64,000 nucleotides of DNA from Paenibacillus sp. BK033 (lineage in GTDB: Bacteria > Bacillota > Bacilli > Paenibacillales > Paenibacillaceae). The notes under the pieces are model-generated. The model did not search any database. It worked only from the letters and a program-made list of their open reading frames with translations, and had not been told where the DNA came from. Positions within the stretch are counted from its first letter, which is position 1; each line of letters starts with the position of its first letter. Shown here piece after piece: positions 17,630-26,385 of the stretch. The stretch is taken from contig NZ_SLVP01000001.1 of NCBI RefSeq assembly GCF_004345425.1, forward strand, positions 124,001 to 188,000, given 5' to 3'. Position numbers and translations under genes: made by a program.

Positions 17630-18595
17630 TCATCCTTTGCTTCTTCTGTCTGTTGTAGGCGCCCCGTTCCGGAGCGGATTGTAGAACAGCTTGGGGATGC
17701 CGGTATCAAATTTCAGCAGCTTCCCCGTTACCGGGTGCTCGAAGGCAAGAACACGCGCGTGCAGCCCAAGACGGCCGATCGGCTTAGTCTGCGAGCCGTA
17801 TTTTTTATCTCCCGCGATAGGGTGCCCGATATCTTGCATATGAACGCGGATTTGGTTTTTACGGCCGGTCTCCAGATGGACCTCTACGAGCGAATAGGCT
17901 TTTCCCGCCTGCAGCAGCTTGTAGTGGGTTACCGCGTGTTGTCCGTCATTCGGGTGGGGGCTGGAATACATTCGGAGCGTTTTGCTTTCCTTCAGCCAAG
18001 AGGAGATGGTGCCCTCCTGCCGTTTCACTTCGCCCTCCACGAGCGCAACGTAAGATCGTTCCTTCACGATCGTTTGCCACTCTTCCTGCAGCCTTTGCTG
18101 CACGGCCTCGCTCCTCGCGAACATCAGCACCCCGGAAGTATCCCGGTCGAGGCGGTGAACGATAAAGATCCGGTTCTTCGGATCGGAATCGCGAACATAG
18201 GCCATCAACTGGCGGTAAGCGGTCATCTCGGTTTCTTTATCCGAAGCTATGGTAAGAAGACCGGCCTCTTTGCTGGCCACAATGACATGCTCGTCCTCAT
18301 GCAGAATCGTAAGTCCGACGAGGGGGAACTTCTCTTTTTCCCGTTCCTTGCGGATGACAACCGTTTGCCCGGGCTGAAGCGGGTAGTTATATTTCGTTTC
18401 AGCGCGGTCATTGACGTATACCTGACCATGCGCCAGCAGCGATTTGACGGAGTTGCGGCCCTGGTTCAGATGAGCCAGCAAAAAAGCGAGCAGCTCGGAC
18501 TCCTCCGTAACGGCAAACGTCTTGTTTGGCGTGGCCGAGCTGTTTTTGGATGAAGCGCTTTTAGCCGGGCCGGGGCTATTAGGTTTCTTTGGCAT
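17630..18595 (-). CDS. RluA-family pseudouridine synthase
   Basis: The 321-residue RNA-modifying enzyme has an Lys/Ser/Pro-rich leader of about 25 residues, an S4-type RNA-binding domain (about 35-100; VKSLLAHGQVYVN) and the synthase core. The catalytic Asp lies in HRLDRDTSGVLMFARS near residue 150. A second family motif is HLETGRKNQIRVHM near 235. These features are those of RluA/RluD-type enzymes of 23S rRNA or tRNA; the target uridine cannot be told from sequence. Confidence 0.92.
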   Translation of the reverse strand: MPKKPNSPGPAKSASSKNSSATPNKTFAVTEESELLAFLLAHLNQGRNSVKSLLAHGQVYVNDRAETKYNYPLQPGQTVVIRKEREKEKFPLVGLTILHEDEHVIVASKEAGLLTIASDKETEMTAYRQLMAYVRDSDPKNRIFIVHRLDRDTSGVLMFARSEAVQQRLQEEWQTIVKERSYVALVEGEVKRQEGTISSWLKESKTLRMYSSPHPNDGQHAVTHYKLLQAGKAYSLVEVHLETGRKNQIRVHMQDIGHPIAGDKKYGSQTKPIGRLGLHARVLAFEHPVTGKLLKFDTGIPKLFYNPLRNGAPTTDRRSKG

Positions 18596-18751
18596 GACTT
18601 TAAGTTCCTCCTGCGCTTGACTTGCTCAAGCTTGACTGCAATCACTATACCATGATCGGCTTTGCAAATTCTACACGGAACCCTTCACACTACGTTCATG
18701 TTGGGCCGATATAATAAGCATTGGCATGATTATCCTATGAAACCATTTTCA

Positions 18752-18781
18752 TAGACAAACGAAGGCTGATAGTGGTACGAT
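18752..18781 (+). promoter_or_regulatory. Possible promoter of the stalk-domain protease
   Basis: TAGACA (18752-18757) and TACGAT (18776-18781) are 18 bases apart and about 57 bases before the start codon. Confidence 0.4.
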
Positions 18782-18838
18782 AGATTAATCTATCATTATC
18801 GCTGGTAATACAGTAAAAATTTGGAGGAAAAAGTAATC

Positions 18839-20386
18839 GTGAAGAAAAAAATATCCTATACCTTATTAACTCCGCTGCTTGCAGCAGGCCTCCTGCTTTC
18901 TCCTCTCGGGGCTCCGCAGCATGCCGCAGCCGCAACGTCTCCCGTGAAATTCGCAATTGCGGCCAAAGCTTCCGCCATCAGCGTCTACGTCGACGACAAG
19001 AAGCTTTCGCTCTCGAAAGCTCCCTATACGAAAAATGGCGTAACCTTCGTTCCGATGCGCGAGCTGTTCAAAGCCTTGAATGCCTCCGTAACCTGGGAAG
19101 AGAAGGCGCAGACGATTATCGTCCGCAAGGATAACACCTCCATTACGCTTACGATCGGCAACAAAGTAGCGCTAATCAACGGCAAGTCCGTGAAGCTGGA
19201 TGCCGCGCCTGAAATCAAGAACAATACGACTTATGTTCCGGCCCGTTTCGTAGCCGAGTCGCTTGGCGGCACGGTGAAATGGGATAATGCCAAGCAGGCT
19301 GTGCGAATCACAACGGAGGAATACGAATACGAACAGGAATACGAGCAGCTTCAGGAGGAGCTGAACAACCGTCCGAAATATACGCCGCAGCAAATCGTCG
19401 ACATGTACGACGACAGCGTGGTTACCATTACGACCAATTTGGGTCTCGGCAGCGGCGTAGTGATTGGCGACCGTTACGTTCTTACGAATTACCATGTGAT
19501 GCAGGATGCCTCTTCGGCAACGGTTATTACCGTAAACAATAAGCAAATTAAGGTATCCGGCGTTGTTACATACAGCCAAAACAACGATTTGGCGATTATC
19601 CAGACCGACCAGTCGATTGGTTCGACGCCGGTCGAGGTAGGCTACAGCAGCCTGAACGTGAAAAAAGGCGATAAAGTTGTCGCGATCGGAAGTCCGCTTG
19701 GTCTTCAAAATACGGTTTCCGACGGTCTGGTCAGCAATGTCATCTACGAGGGCAGCACGCGTTACATCCAGACCAGCGCTCCGATCGACCATGGCAGCTC
19801 CGGCGGCGCTTTATTTGATGAATACGGCGAGCTGATTGGCATCACATCCGCGGGCTATACGTCGCAAGCGGATCTGAATTTCGCGGTCTCGACGGTCTAT
19901 GCGGCGATGCTGATGGAGGATCTTCCGAAGGTGCCTTCCGACAAAGTGAAATTCCTGGATCCAACCTTGCCGGATACGCTTGTTGGTCAATCGGAGGATA
20001 AGATTGCGGCTTTATTGAAAGAGCAATTTGGTGTTTTCTCGACGGAACAAGGGGAAGCGGAGCTGAGTAATTGGAAGGTTACGCGTGATTCCCAAGGCTG
20101 GCTTGTCATTACGACGGATATGGATCCCGTCTTCTACACGTATTACGGCGGGCAGAACAAAGAGGGCCTTCGCACCTGGGCGATTAACCTGGCCAACGAG
20201 CTTCATCGGATGCTGCCTGGCGACAAGATTCAATTCCAGATTTATTACGACCGTATTTTCGGCTTCGAACCTCGCGGCTTTAACGCAAGCGAAGTGAAGG
20301 CGCTTGGCAATGACAAATGGGAGGTTCGCTTCCCGATTCTGGATATGCAGTTTAAAGATCAGCTTTATATCGATATGAGGGACTAA
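18839..20386 (+). CDS. Secreted trypsin-like (S1C) serine protease with copper-amine-oxidase-like stalk domain
   Basis: The 515-residue protein has a signal peptide (TLLTPLLAAGLLLSPLGAPQHAAAA), then a copper amine oxidase N-terminal-like 'stalk' module (about 40-160: FVPMRELFKALNASVTW and YVPARFVAESLGGTVKW), a short acidic coiled linker, and a HtrA-like protease domain. The triad is His219 (TNYHVM), Asp250 (NNDLAII) and Ser321 (GSSGGAL). There is no PDZ domain; the last 110 residues are of unknown fold. GTG 18839 is preferred since GGAGG is 11 bases upstream. Probably acts at the cell surface. Confidence 0.88.
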   Translation: MKKKISYTLLTPLLAAGLLLSPLGAPQHAAAATSPVKFAIAAKASAISVYVDDKKLSLSKAPYTKNGVTFVPMRELFKALNASVTWEEKAQTIIVRKDNTSITLTIGNKVALINGKSVKLDAAPEIKNNTTYVPARFVAESLGGTVKWDNAKQAVRITTEEYEYEQEYEQLQEELNNRPKYTPQQIVDMYDDSVVTITTNLGLGSGVVIGDRYVLTNYHVMQDASSATVITVNNKQIKVSGVVTYSQNNDLAIIQTDQSIGSTPVEVGYSSLNVKKGDKVVAIGSPLGLQNTVSDGLVSNVIYEGSTRYIQTSAPIDHGSSGGALFDEYGELIGITSAGYTSQADLNFAVSTVYAAMLMEDLPKVPSDKVKFLDPTLPDTLVGQSEDKIAALLKEQFGVFSTEQGEAELSNWKVTRDSQGWLVITTDMDPVFYTYYGGQNKEGLRTWAINLANELHRMLPGDKIQFQIYYDRIFGFEPRGFNASEVKALGNDKWEVRFPILDMQFKDQLYIDMRD

Positions 20387-20399
20387 TTCTCCATTATAC

Positions 20400-20462
20400 A
20401 AAAAAGAGGCTTACCGCTAGGGCAGCATGGATGCTCCCGGCGGCGGGCCTCTTCTTTTTTTG
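20400..20462 (+). terminator. Terminator after the protease gene
   Basis: AAAAGAGGC at the left pairs with GCCTCTT at the right around a GC-rich inner fold, followed by CTTTTTTT. Confidence 0.75.
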
Positions 20463-20517
20463 CCGTGTTTTCGGTACAATAGGGGAAGCTTGCATGAGAG
20501 CAGAAAGAGGTACCGTG

Positions 20518-22344
20518 ATGAAAGTTGTGTTATCCACGTTAAATGCCAAATATATTCATACTTCGCTTGCCCTGCGCTGCCTGAAGGCGTACAGCGGCGA
20601 GCATTTCGATATGGAAATCGCAGAGTATACCATTAAAGATCCCGTGATGAATATCGTCTCGGACATTTTTTCGCGCAAACCGGATGTTGTAGGCTTCTCC
20701 TGCTATATCTGGAATATTGAAGAGACGATTACCGTCATCAATATGCTGCGAAAAATCATGCCGGAGATCAAGATTGTCCTTGGCGGACCGGAAGTGAGCT
20801 ACGATACGGAATATTGGATGGAGCGAATTCCGGAGGTCGATTTTATCGTCGTTGGCGAGGGGGAAGAGACCTTCCATCATCTGCTGACGGAGATTGAGGG
20901 AGCGGGCAAATACCATATGGTGTTCGGCATTGCTTACCGCAAGCAGCGCGAGGACCGGGTAGAGATTCTTCTCAATCCCGGCCGTCCGAAGCTGGATTTG
21001 GCGACGCTGCCGTCTCCGCACCGCTTCGAGGAGGATATTCCTCATCTGGGCAGCCGGGTTGTTTATTTCGAGACAAGCCGCGGCTGTCCGTTCAGCTGCC
21101 AATTCTGTTTGTCGAGTATCGAGGTTGGGGTCCGGTATTTCGATATGGAGCGAACGAAGGCCGATATTACGTATCTGATCGATTCCGGCGCGAAGCTGAT
21201 CAAATTCGTGGACCGTACCTTCAACATCAAGCGGGACTACGCGCTCGAAATGTTTAAATTCCTCATCGAGAACCACCGCGGCTGCGTATTCCAGTTCGAG
21301 ATTACCGCCGATATCATGCGGCCGGAAGTGCTCGATTATTTGGCGGAGCACGCGCCGCCGGGCGTTTTCCGCTTCGAGATTGGCGTTCAGTCGACCAATG
21401 ATCCGACCAATGAAGCGGTGCAGCGCCGCCAGAACTGGAAGAAGCTTGTGCGGACCGTTACGAAGGTGAAGGAATCGGGCAAGATCGACCAGCATTTGGA
21501 CTTGATCGCAGGCTTGCCGCTCGAGAATTACGATACGTTCCGCGGGACGTTTAACGACGTGTTCGAGCTGGGTCCTGAGGAGCTGCAGCTTGGCTTCCTG
21601 AAGATGCTGCGCGGAACGGGCTTGCGGCGGGATGCCGATAAATGGGGCTACATTTATATGGACCACGCGCCGTACGAAATGCTTGGCAACGAGTTGATGC
21701 CGTTTGCCGATATCGTGCGGATCAAGCGGGTAGAGGATGTGCTGGAGAAGTACTGGAACGCGCACCGGATGGACCGTACTTTGGGCTACCTCGTCAACAA
21801 TGTGTTTCCTTCTCCGTTTGATTTCTTCCAATATTTTGGAGACTTTTGGGAGGAGAGAGGCTGGCAGAAGATCGGGCATCAGCTGGAGGATCTCTTCTCA
21901 AGGCTGTGGGCGTTCCTCTCCGAGTACAAGGCGAATGCGGCATCCGAAGAAGCGGCTAAGCTGGATCTGGACGTCGTGCTTGGCCTCATGAAGTACGATT
22001 ACTTCCTGAACCATAACTACAAGCCGCGGAAAACTTGGTGGGAATTCACGATGGACAAATCGGAATGGAGCGGCTGGATGCGCCGTCTTGCCGAGCGTCC
22101 GGAGGAAGTATCCCGTGAATTTGCCGCTCTGCAGCTGAACGAGAAGGAGCTTTACAAGCATACGGTTATCGAGCTGCTTCCGTTTGACCTGCAGCATTAT
22201 TTGGCGACGGGCGAGATTGTCAAGAGCAGCCATACGCTGCTTGCCGTCCTGTACGCGCTGGGCGGAGGAGAACGTCAAGCGAAGCCGACGCCTAAGCCGG
22301 TTATTATGAGGGTAAGCTCGGATGCCCTGTCCGTAGGTTTCTAG
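20518..22344 (+). CDS. B12-binding-domain radical SAM protein (DUF4080 type)
   Basis: The 608-residue protein starts with a cobalamin-binding-like domain (about 1-130; VLGGPEVSYD and VGEGEETFHHLL), then a radical SAM core with the CPFSCQFC cluster motif near residue 198 in ETSRGCPFSCQFCLSS, and a C-terminal DUF4080-type region. Members of this class perform radical chemistry on unknown substrates. ATG 20518 is chosen over upstream in-frame codons because AAGAGG (20505-20510) is seven bases before it; the longer frame would run back through the terminator of the preceding gene. Confidence 0.88.
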   Translation: MKVVLSTLNAKYIHTSLALRCLKAYSGEHFDMEIAEYTIKDPVMNIVSDIFSRKPDVVGFSCYIWNIEETITVINMLRKIMPEIKIVLGGPEVSYDTEYWMERIPEVDFIVVGEGEETFHHLLTEIEGAGKYHMVFGIAYRKQREDRVEILLNPGRPKLDLATLPSPHRFEEDIPHLGSRVVYFETSRGCPFSCQFCLSSIEVGVRYFDMERTKADITYLIDSGAKLIKFVDRTFNIKRDYALEMFKFLIENHRGCVFQFEITADIMRPEVLDYLAEHAPPGVFRFEIGVQSTNDPTNEAVQRRQNWKKLVRTVTKVKESGKIDQHLDLIAGLPLENYDTFRGTFNDVFELGPEELQLGFLKMLRGTGLRRDADKWGYIYMDHAPYEMLGNELMPFADIVRIKRVEDVLEKYWNAHRMDRTLGYLVNNVFPSPFDFFQYFGDFWEERGWQKIGHQLEDLFSRLWAFLSEYKANAASEEAAKLDLDVVLGLMKYDYFLNHNYKPRKTWWEFTMDKSEWSGWMRRLAERPEEVSREFAALQLNEKELYKHTVIELLPFDLQHYLATGEIVKSSHTLLAVLYALGGGERQAKPTPKPVIMRVSSDALSVGF

Positions 22345-22351
22345 AAGAATC

Positions 22352-22381
22352 AAGGCCGCCCCGGGAGGCGGCTTTTTTTTG
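22352..22381 (+). terminator. Terminator after the radical SAM gene
   Basis: GCCGCC-CCGG-GAGGCGGC hairpin with a T8 tail. Confidence 0.88.
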
Positions 22382-22505
22382 CCTGCGCCCATATAAAACC
22401 ATTGCTCGCGGCTGCTCATATGATACAATAGGAAGCTATGTGGAACGTTTGCCGCTCCTATGAGCGGAACAGCCGTTTACGCGGTAATAAAAGGAGTTAT
22501 TATAC

Positions 22506-23180
22506 ATGGAACATGGCATTCCTTCTAATGCGCTTATTACGATAGCCGGTACGGTTGGGGTCGGCAAATCGACGTTAACGTCCGCTTTGGCCGAGCGTCT
22601 TGGCTTTCGGACTTCGCTCGAGCAGGTCGAGCATAACCCGTATCTGGAGAAGTTTTACCATGATTTTGAGCGGTGGAGCTTCCATCTGCAAATCTATTTT
22701 CTGGCTGAGCGCTTTAAAGAGCAGAAGGCGATTTTTGAAGCAGGCGGAGGATTTGTGCAGGATCGTTCCATATACGAGGACACCGGCATCTTCGCCAAAA
22801 TGCATGCGGATCAGGGAACGATGACCGCAACGGATTACGCGACGTATACCAGCTTGTTCGAAGCGATGGTGATGACGCCGTATTTTCCGCATCCGGATAT
22901 TCTGATTTATTTGGAAGGCAGCCTGCCGTCCATTCTGAACCGGATCGCGGCGCGCGGACGGGAGATGGAAATTCAGACGGAACGCGCTTATTGGGAGCGG
23001 ATGCATGAACGATACGCAGCCTGGATCGGCGAGTTTAACGCTTGCCCGGTGCTAAGACTGAACATTGACGAATACGATGTTCACGATCCGGCATCGCTGG
23101 ATGGCATTATAGCGCAAATCAGCAGCGTAATCGGGACGTCGCGGCTAACGAAGGCGCAGGCGGCTGCTGCAAGCGAATAG
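22506..23180 (+). CDS. Deoxynucleoside kinase (dGK/dAK family)
   Basis: The 224-residue kinase phosphorylates deoxynucleosides for salvage. It has the P-loop GTVGVGKS near residue 17, the substrate-site EQVEHNPYLEKFY segment near 38-50, the DRS motif QDRSIYEDTGIF near 85 and the Arg-rich lid NRIAARGREME near 147. The family comprises dGuo/dAdo kinases of Bacillus (dgk, dck); usually two genes lie together, but only one is present here. AAAGGAGTT precedes the ATG. Confidence 0.9.
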   Translation: MEHGIPSNALITIAGTVGVGKSTLTSALAERLGFRTSLEQVEHNPYLEKFYHDFERWSFHLQIYFLAERFKEQKAIFEAGGGFVQDRSIYEDTGIFAKMHADQGTMTATDYATYTSLFEAMVMTPYFPHPDILIYLEGSLPSILNRIAARGREMEIQTERAYWERMHERYAAWIGEFNACPVLRLNIDEYDVHDPASLDGIIAQISSVIGTSRLTKAQAAAASE

Positions 23181-23189
23181 GGATAAAAT

Positions 23190-23219
23190 AAACCTGCCGG
23201 GCATCCCGGCAGGTTTTTG
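23190..23219 (+). terminator. Terminator after the deoxynucleoside kinase gene
   Basis: AACCTGCCGGG-CAT-CCCGGCAGGTT stem followed by TTT; perfect 11-base arms. It is also at the end of the convergent MFS gene. Confidence 0.85.
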
Positions 23220-23224
23220 CGCGT

Positions 23225-24469
23225 TTATATGGATTGATCTGTACCCGAACCCGAACCTGTGCTTGCGTGCGTCAGGCTGGTTTTTGACCGAAGGAAAATA
23301 TTGAGCCGTTCCGTAAACAGGAGCATGGCTGCCGTGCACAGGACGATATAGAACGGGAAAATGCCGATTGTAATCGAGGAAGCCAATAAACCGAGAAGCG
23401 GCGGCATCAGCGTGCTGCCGGTGTAAGCCACGGCCATTTGGTAACCCATAATGGATTGCGATTGCTTTGTCCCGAACCGTACCGGCGTTTCGTGCAGCAT
23501 GCACGGATAGATGGGGGCAAGGCCAAAGCCCACAACGATCAAGCCGGCAAGCGCAAAGCCTTCAGGCAGCGGAAGGAAGAGCAGCAGGGCACCGATTAAG
23601 GCGATTAGCTGGCCTCCGCGGATCAGATTGCGGTTGCTGACCTTGAAGGTGATAAAGCCCGTAATAAACCGGCCTGCCGTAATGCCTGCATAGTAGAGCG
23701 ACACCCATTGCGCGGCCGTAGAAGCGGATACGTTTTTCATATTTACAAGATAGCTGCTGCCCCACAGACCTACTGCCGCTTCAATCCCGCAGTACAGCAT
23801 GAAGGAAACAAGCGCGAGCTTGACGCCTCTGATTTGCAACGGATGGCCGGCTGAAGCTTCCTCCCCGCGCTCGTTTGCGGCTTCCTCCAGCACGGCGCGG
23901 GACGAGGTTCTGCTGTGAATTTTGGCAACCCGGTCCCACAAGGGAAGGGAGAAGAACAGGATGACCACGAGAACGCATTGGATAGCCGCAACGGTCAGAT
24001 AGCCGTATCTCCAGGCGTTATTGGAAATGAATTGAGCCATAATGACAGGTCCAAGCGTTGCGCCCACGCCCCAGAAACAATGCAGCCAGCTCATATGATG
24101 CGCTTTGTAATGGGCGGCCACATAGTTGTTCAGGCCGGCGTCAACCGCTCCGGCTCCAAGCCCTAACGGAATCGCGCAAACGAGCAGCCAGACAAGGGAC
24201 GGAGAGGTGGCATAACCAAGCAGGGCGCCAGCGGTCATAATACAGCTGACCAAGGTTACTCTTCCGGTGCCAAAGCGAGTAAGAATCGTGCCGCTTGCGA
24301 GACTGGAGACGATCGTTCCGGCGGCAATGGTCATATACAGCACGCCCGCCGCTCCAAGGGGAGCGTTCAGCTCCGGCCGCATGACCGGCCACGCCGTGCC
24401 GAGAAGGGAGTCCGGCAAGCCTAGACTGATAAAAGCCAAATAAATAATGATCAGAAAAAAAGTTGCCAT
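23225..24469 (-). CDS. MFS transporter
   Basis: The 414-residue inner-membrane carrier has about twelve hydrophobic helices and the family loop TILTRFGTGRVTLV (between helices 2 and 3). The early PDSLLGTAWP and LGLGAGAVDAGLNNYVA segments resemble the FHS-type sugar symporters (FucP/YfkF-like). It lies 22 bases after a ROK-family regulator gene and is probably co-transcribed with it, so a sugar or sugar-derivative substrate is likely. AGGTGAACG is the ribosome site. Confidence 0.85.
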   Translation of the reverse strand: MATFFLIIIYLAFISLGLPDSLLGTAWPVMRPELNAPLGAAGVLYMTIAAGTIVSSLASGTILTRFGTGRVTLVSCIMTAGALLGYATSPSLVWLLVCAIPLGLGAGAVDAGLNNYVAAHYKAHHMSWLHCFWGVGATLGPVIMAQFISNNAWRYGYLTVAAIQCVLVVILFFSLPLWDRVAKIHSRTSSRAVLEEAANERGEEASAGHPLQIRGVKLALVSFMLYCGIEAAVGLWGSSYLVNMKNVSASTAAQWVSLYYAGITAGRFITGFITFKVSNRNLIRGGQLIALIGALLLFLPLPEGFALAGLIVVGFGLAPIYPCMLHETPVRFGTKQSQSIMGYQMAVAYTGSTLMPPLLGLLASSITIGIFPFYIVLCTAAMLLFTERLNIFLRSKTSLTHASTGSGSGTDQSI

Positions 24470-24491
24470 ACTCGTTCACCTGCTTCTTTAA

Positions 24492-25490
24492 TCAATTGGA
24501 GATCATCAGATCCAGCCCAAGGCTTTGCAGGCCGTCCAGATAATCCTTCTTCATATCGCTTGCCTTCAGAAGGGGGAGATGCTCCATTGGGATATAATCG
24601 GCGCTTCGCTCCAGGATCCGTCCCAGAATGGCGTCATTCACCTCGGCGTTATTAAACACAATCGTATGCGGATTGATAATCGCCGCAAATGAAGCGATAA
24701 GTCTGCTGATGGCATCGAGCCTGCTGGCTCCGTCCTTTTTTTGTATCGCTTGTTGGAAGTTCAGCTCATCGTATTGAGGCACGAAGGAGACTTCTCCGGA
24801 GAAGAAGGTGCTGCCTCTTACGACATCCCCGTTGATCATAATGCCCGCGCCCGGGCCGAATTGCCCGAAATACAAATAGACGAGGGAAGGATTATTCTCG
24901 TGGCTTCCTGTTTTGTAATAGCCCAGCACGGCGGCATTCATATCGTTCTCCACCACGACAGGCAGGGAGAATTGCTCCTCCAGGTATTGCTTCAGGTTCA
25001 TATTTTGGAAGTTGGAGTAATCCGGGATATGAATGACACGGCCGTTATTGACCGCGCCCGGTACCCCGATCGCTATGGATTTGATGGTTGGATGACTCAG
25101 CAGAAGCTGTTCGATATACAAGGTCAGGCTGGGGAGATCATTCATTAATGCGCTTGACGTCGTGCCCTGCTCCTTGATGTCTCCCGCACAGTTAAAGATC
25201 GTATAGCTGATCTCCGACTTCTCGAAAAAGAGAGCCAGCCCCAGCATAAACTCCGTATTGTACGCGTAGCGTTGAGCCCTTCTTCCGCCGCTCGAATCGT
25301 CCAGCCCTACGGTCAGCAGCTCGCCGGCCTCTTCCATTTGCGTCAGAAACTTGCTGATTGTCGGAAAGCTGAGGCCAAGCTTTTGGCTCAGCTCCGCTTT
25401 GGTCGCGCTTCCCATCGTCAGCAGGGCGGAACGCAGGCCGTATAGAATTACATTTTTCATCTCTTTAGGCGTTGCCGGAAAATCGCTCAC
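24492..25490 (-). CDS. ROK-family transcriptional regulator
   Basis: The 332-residue protein has an N-terminal winged helix (SATKAELSQKLGLSFPTISKFL, about residues 27-48) and a ROK sugar-kinase-like domain with the GVPGAVNNGRVIH and VVENDMNAAVLGYY segments. The zinc-binding CxCGxxGC motif of ROK kinases is missing, so it is probably a sensor rather than a kinase. GTG 25490 has GAGGAG 12 bases upstream. A perfect 24-base palindrome lies 26 bases before the start. It probably controls itself and the MFS gene. Confidence 0.88.
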   Translation of the reverse strand: MSDFPATPKEMKNVILYGLRSALLTMGSATKAELSQKLGLSFPTISKFLTQMEEAGELLTVGLDDSSGGRRAQRYAYNTEFMLGLALFFEKSEISYTIFNCAGDIKEQGTTSSALMNDLPSLTLYIEQLLLSHPTIKSIAIGVPGAVNNGRVIHIPDYSNFQNMNLKQYLEEQFSLPVVVENDMNAAVLGYYKTGSHENNPSLVYLYFGQFGPGAGIMINGDVVRGSTFFSGEVSFVPQYDELNFQQAIQKKDGASRLDAISRLIASFAAIINPHTIVFNNAEVNDAILGRILERSADYIPMEHLPLLKASDMKKDYLDGLQSLGLDLMISN

Positions 25491-25515
25491 GGTTGTTTAC
25501 AACTCCTCTGCACAG

Positions 25516-25539
25516 ACTTATTAAACGTCTTTAATAAGT
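25516..25539 (-). promoter_or_regulatory. Perfect palindromic operator before the ROK gene
   Basis: The 10-4-10 palindrome has arms ACTTATTAAA / TTTAATAAGT around CGTC. Its position just upstream of the regulator start and its perfect symmetry fit an autoregulatory ROK site. No second copy was found in the window. Confidence 0.6.
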
Positions 25540-25658
25540 TGGATTGATCGTATCAAAAATGCTTCCGGAGAGCAAGTGGGTTGGCGTGAGAAAATGTTTT
25601 ACGCTGGCGGCATCGTGTCGGAGGGAATGGGAATCGGGACGATATTGCGCTTTGCGGG

Positions 25659-25683
25659 CTTAACGATACGAGGCATCGTTAAG
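25659..25683. repeat. Unexplained perfect inverted repeat
   Basis: CTTAACGAT-ACGAGGC-ATCGTTAAG: nine-base arms and a seven-base spacer, with no T run. It lies in the roughly 195-base gene-free piece between the ROK operator and the mnmM terminator, which otherwise shows nothing recognisable. Confidence 0.5.
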
Positions 25684-25733
25684 GTGATGCGCGGAGGCGG
25701 TGAAGCGGGAGAAAAATGTCCTTGCGATAAAAA

Positions 25734-25777
25734 GCGCGCCCGAAGGGTAATTAAAAAACCCTTCGGGCGCGCCACTT
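25734..25777 (-). terminator. Terminator after mnmM
   Basis: Perfect 15-base stem (GCGCGCCCGAAGGGT / ACCCTTCGGGCGCGC). On the minus strand the stem is followed by TTTTTATC. Confidence 0.85.
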
Positions 25778-25805
25778 ATAGCTGCCGGGCAAGCCCCGGG
25801 CTGCG

Positions 25806-26384
25806 CTACCTCTTCTCCACCGCGATCAAATACGGCGCGGTGTCTCTTTGCGGCTGGCGGTACAGAACAGCCGCATACATGGCCCCGGGCAGCTTCGCTG
25901 CCCAGTCGGCGACAATCGCCGCCTCCTCCGCGCCGCCCGGGTGCCCCGGGTACAGCGCGACAGTGACAATGCCGCCGCGGCGCAGCAGCGCCAGCGCCGC
26001 GTCCAGGGCGGCGATCGTTGTCGTCGGTACCGTAATGACCGACTCGTCGCCGCCCGGCAAATAGCCGAGATTGAACATCACGGCTGCAACGTTTCCTTCG
26101 GCGGAGGGTCCAACGGCCTCCGCCATCAATGCGTGATTCCGCAGGTGAAGCCGCACCTGCGGCAGCTTGCCGCGCTCCTCCAGCGGGCGGAGCCGCTCGA
26201 GCGTCCGGTCCAGCGCATCCTGCTGGATATCGAACGCGTGTACCGTGCCGCGCGCCCCAACCAGCTCGGCGAGCTTCAGCGTATCGACGCCCCCGCCAGC
26301 GGTAGCGTCAATGACAATGTCGCCCGGCTGCACGCGTTCGGCGATCCATTGATGCGCCATGCTGAGAATAGACAGAAACCCCAT
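25806..26384 (-). CDS. mnmM: tRNA methyltransferase of the YtqB/MnmM family
   Basis: The 192-residue class I SAM-dependent methyltransferase shows VIDATAGGGVDTLKLAELV (motif I) near 25-43, FDIQQDAL (acidic loop) and MFNLGYLPGGDE (catalytic region) near 105-116. This matches YtqB, described as MnmM, which methylates nm5s2U34 to mnm5s2U34 in tRNAs. Its gene follows ytqA with one base between stop and start, as in Bacillus, which supports a shared role in wobble-uridine modification. Confidence 0.88.
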   Translation of the reverse strand: MGFLSILSMAHQWIAERVQPGDIVIDATAGGGVDTLKLAELVGARGTVHAFDIQQDALDRTLERLRPLEERGKLPQVRLHLRNHALMAEAVGPSAEGNVAAVMFNLGYLPGGDESVITVPTTTIAALDAALALLRRGGIVTVALYPGHPGGAEEAAIVADWAAKLPGAMYAAVLYRQPQRDTAPYLIAVEKR

Positions 26385-26385
26385 T

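Noticed and set aside
25576..26064. Plus-strand open frame of 162 residues from TTG
   Set aside because: Runs through the mnmM terminator and antisense to mnmM; no ribosome site.
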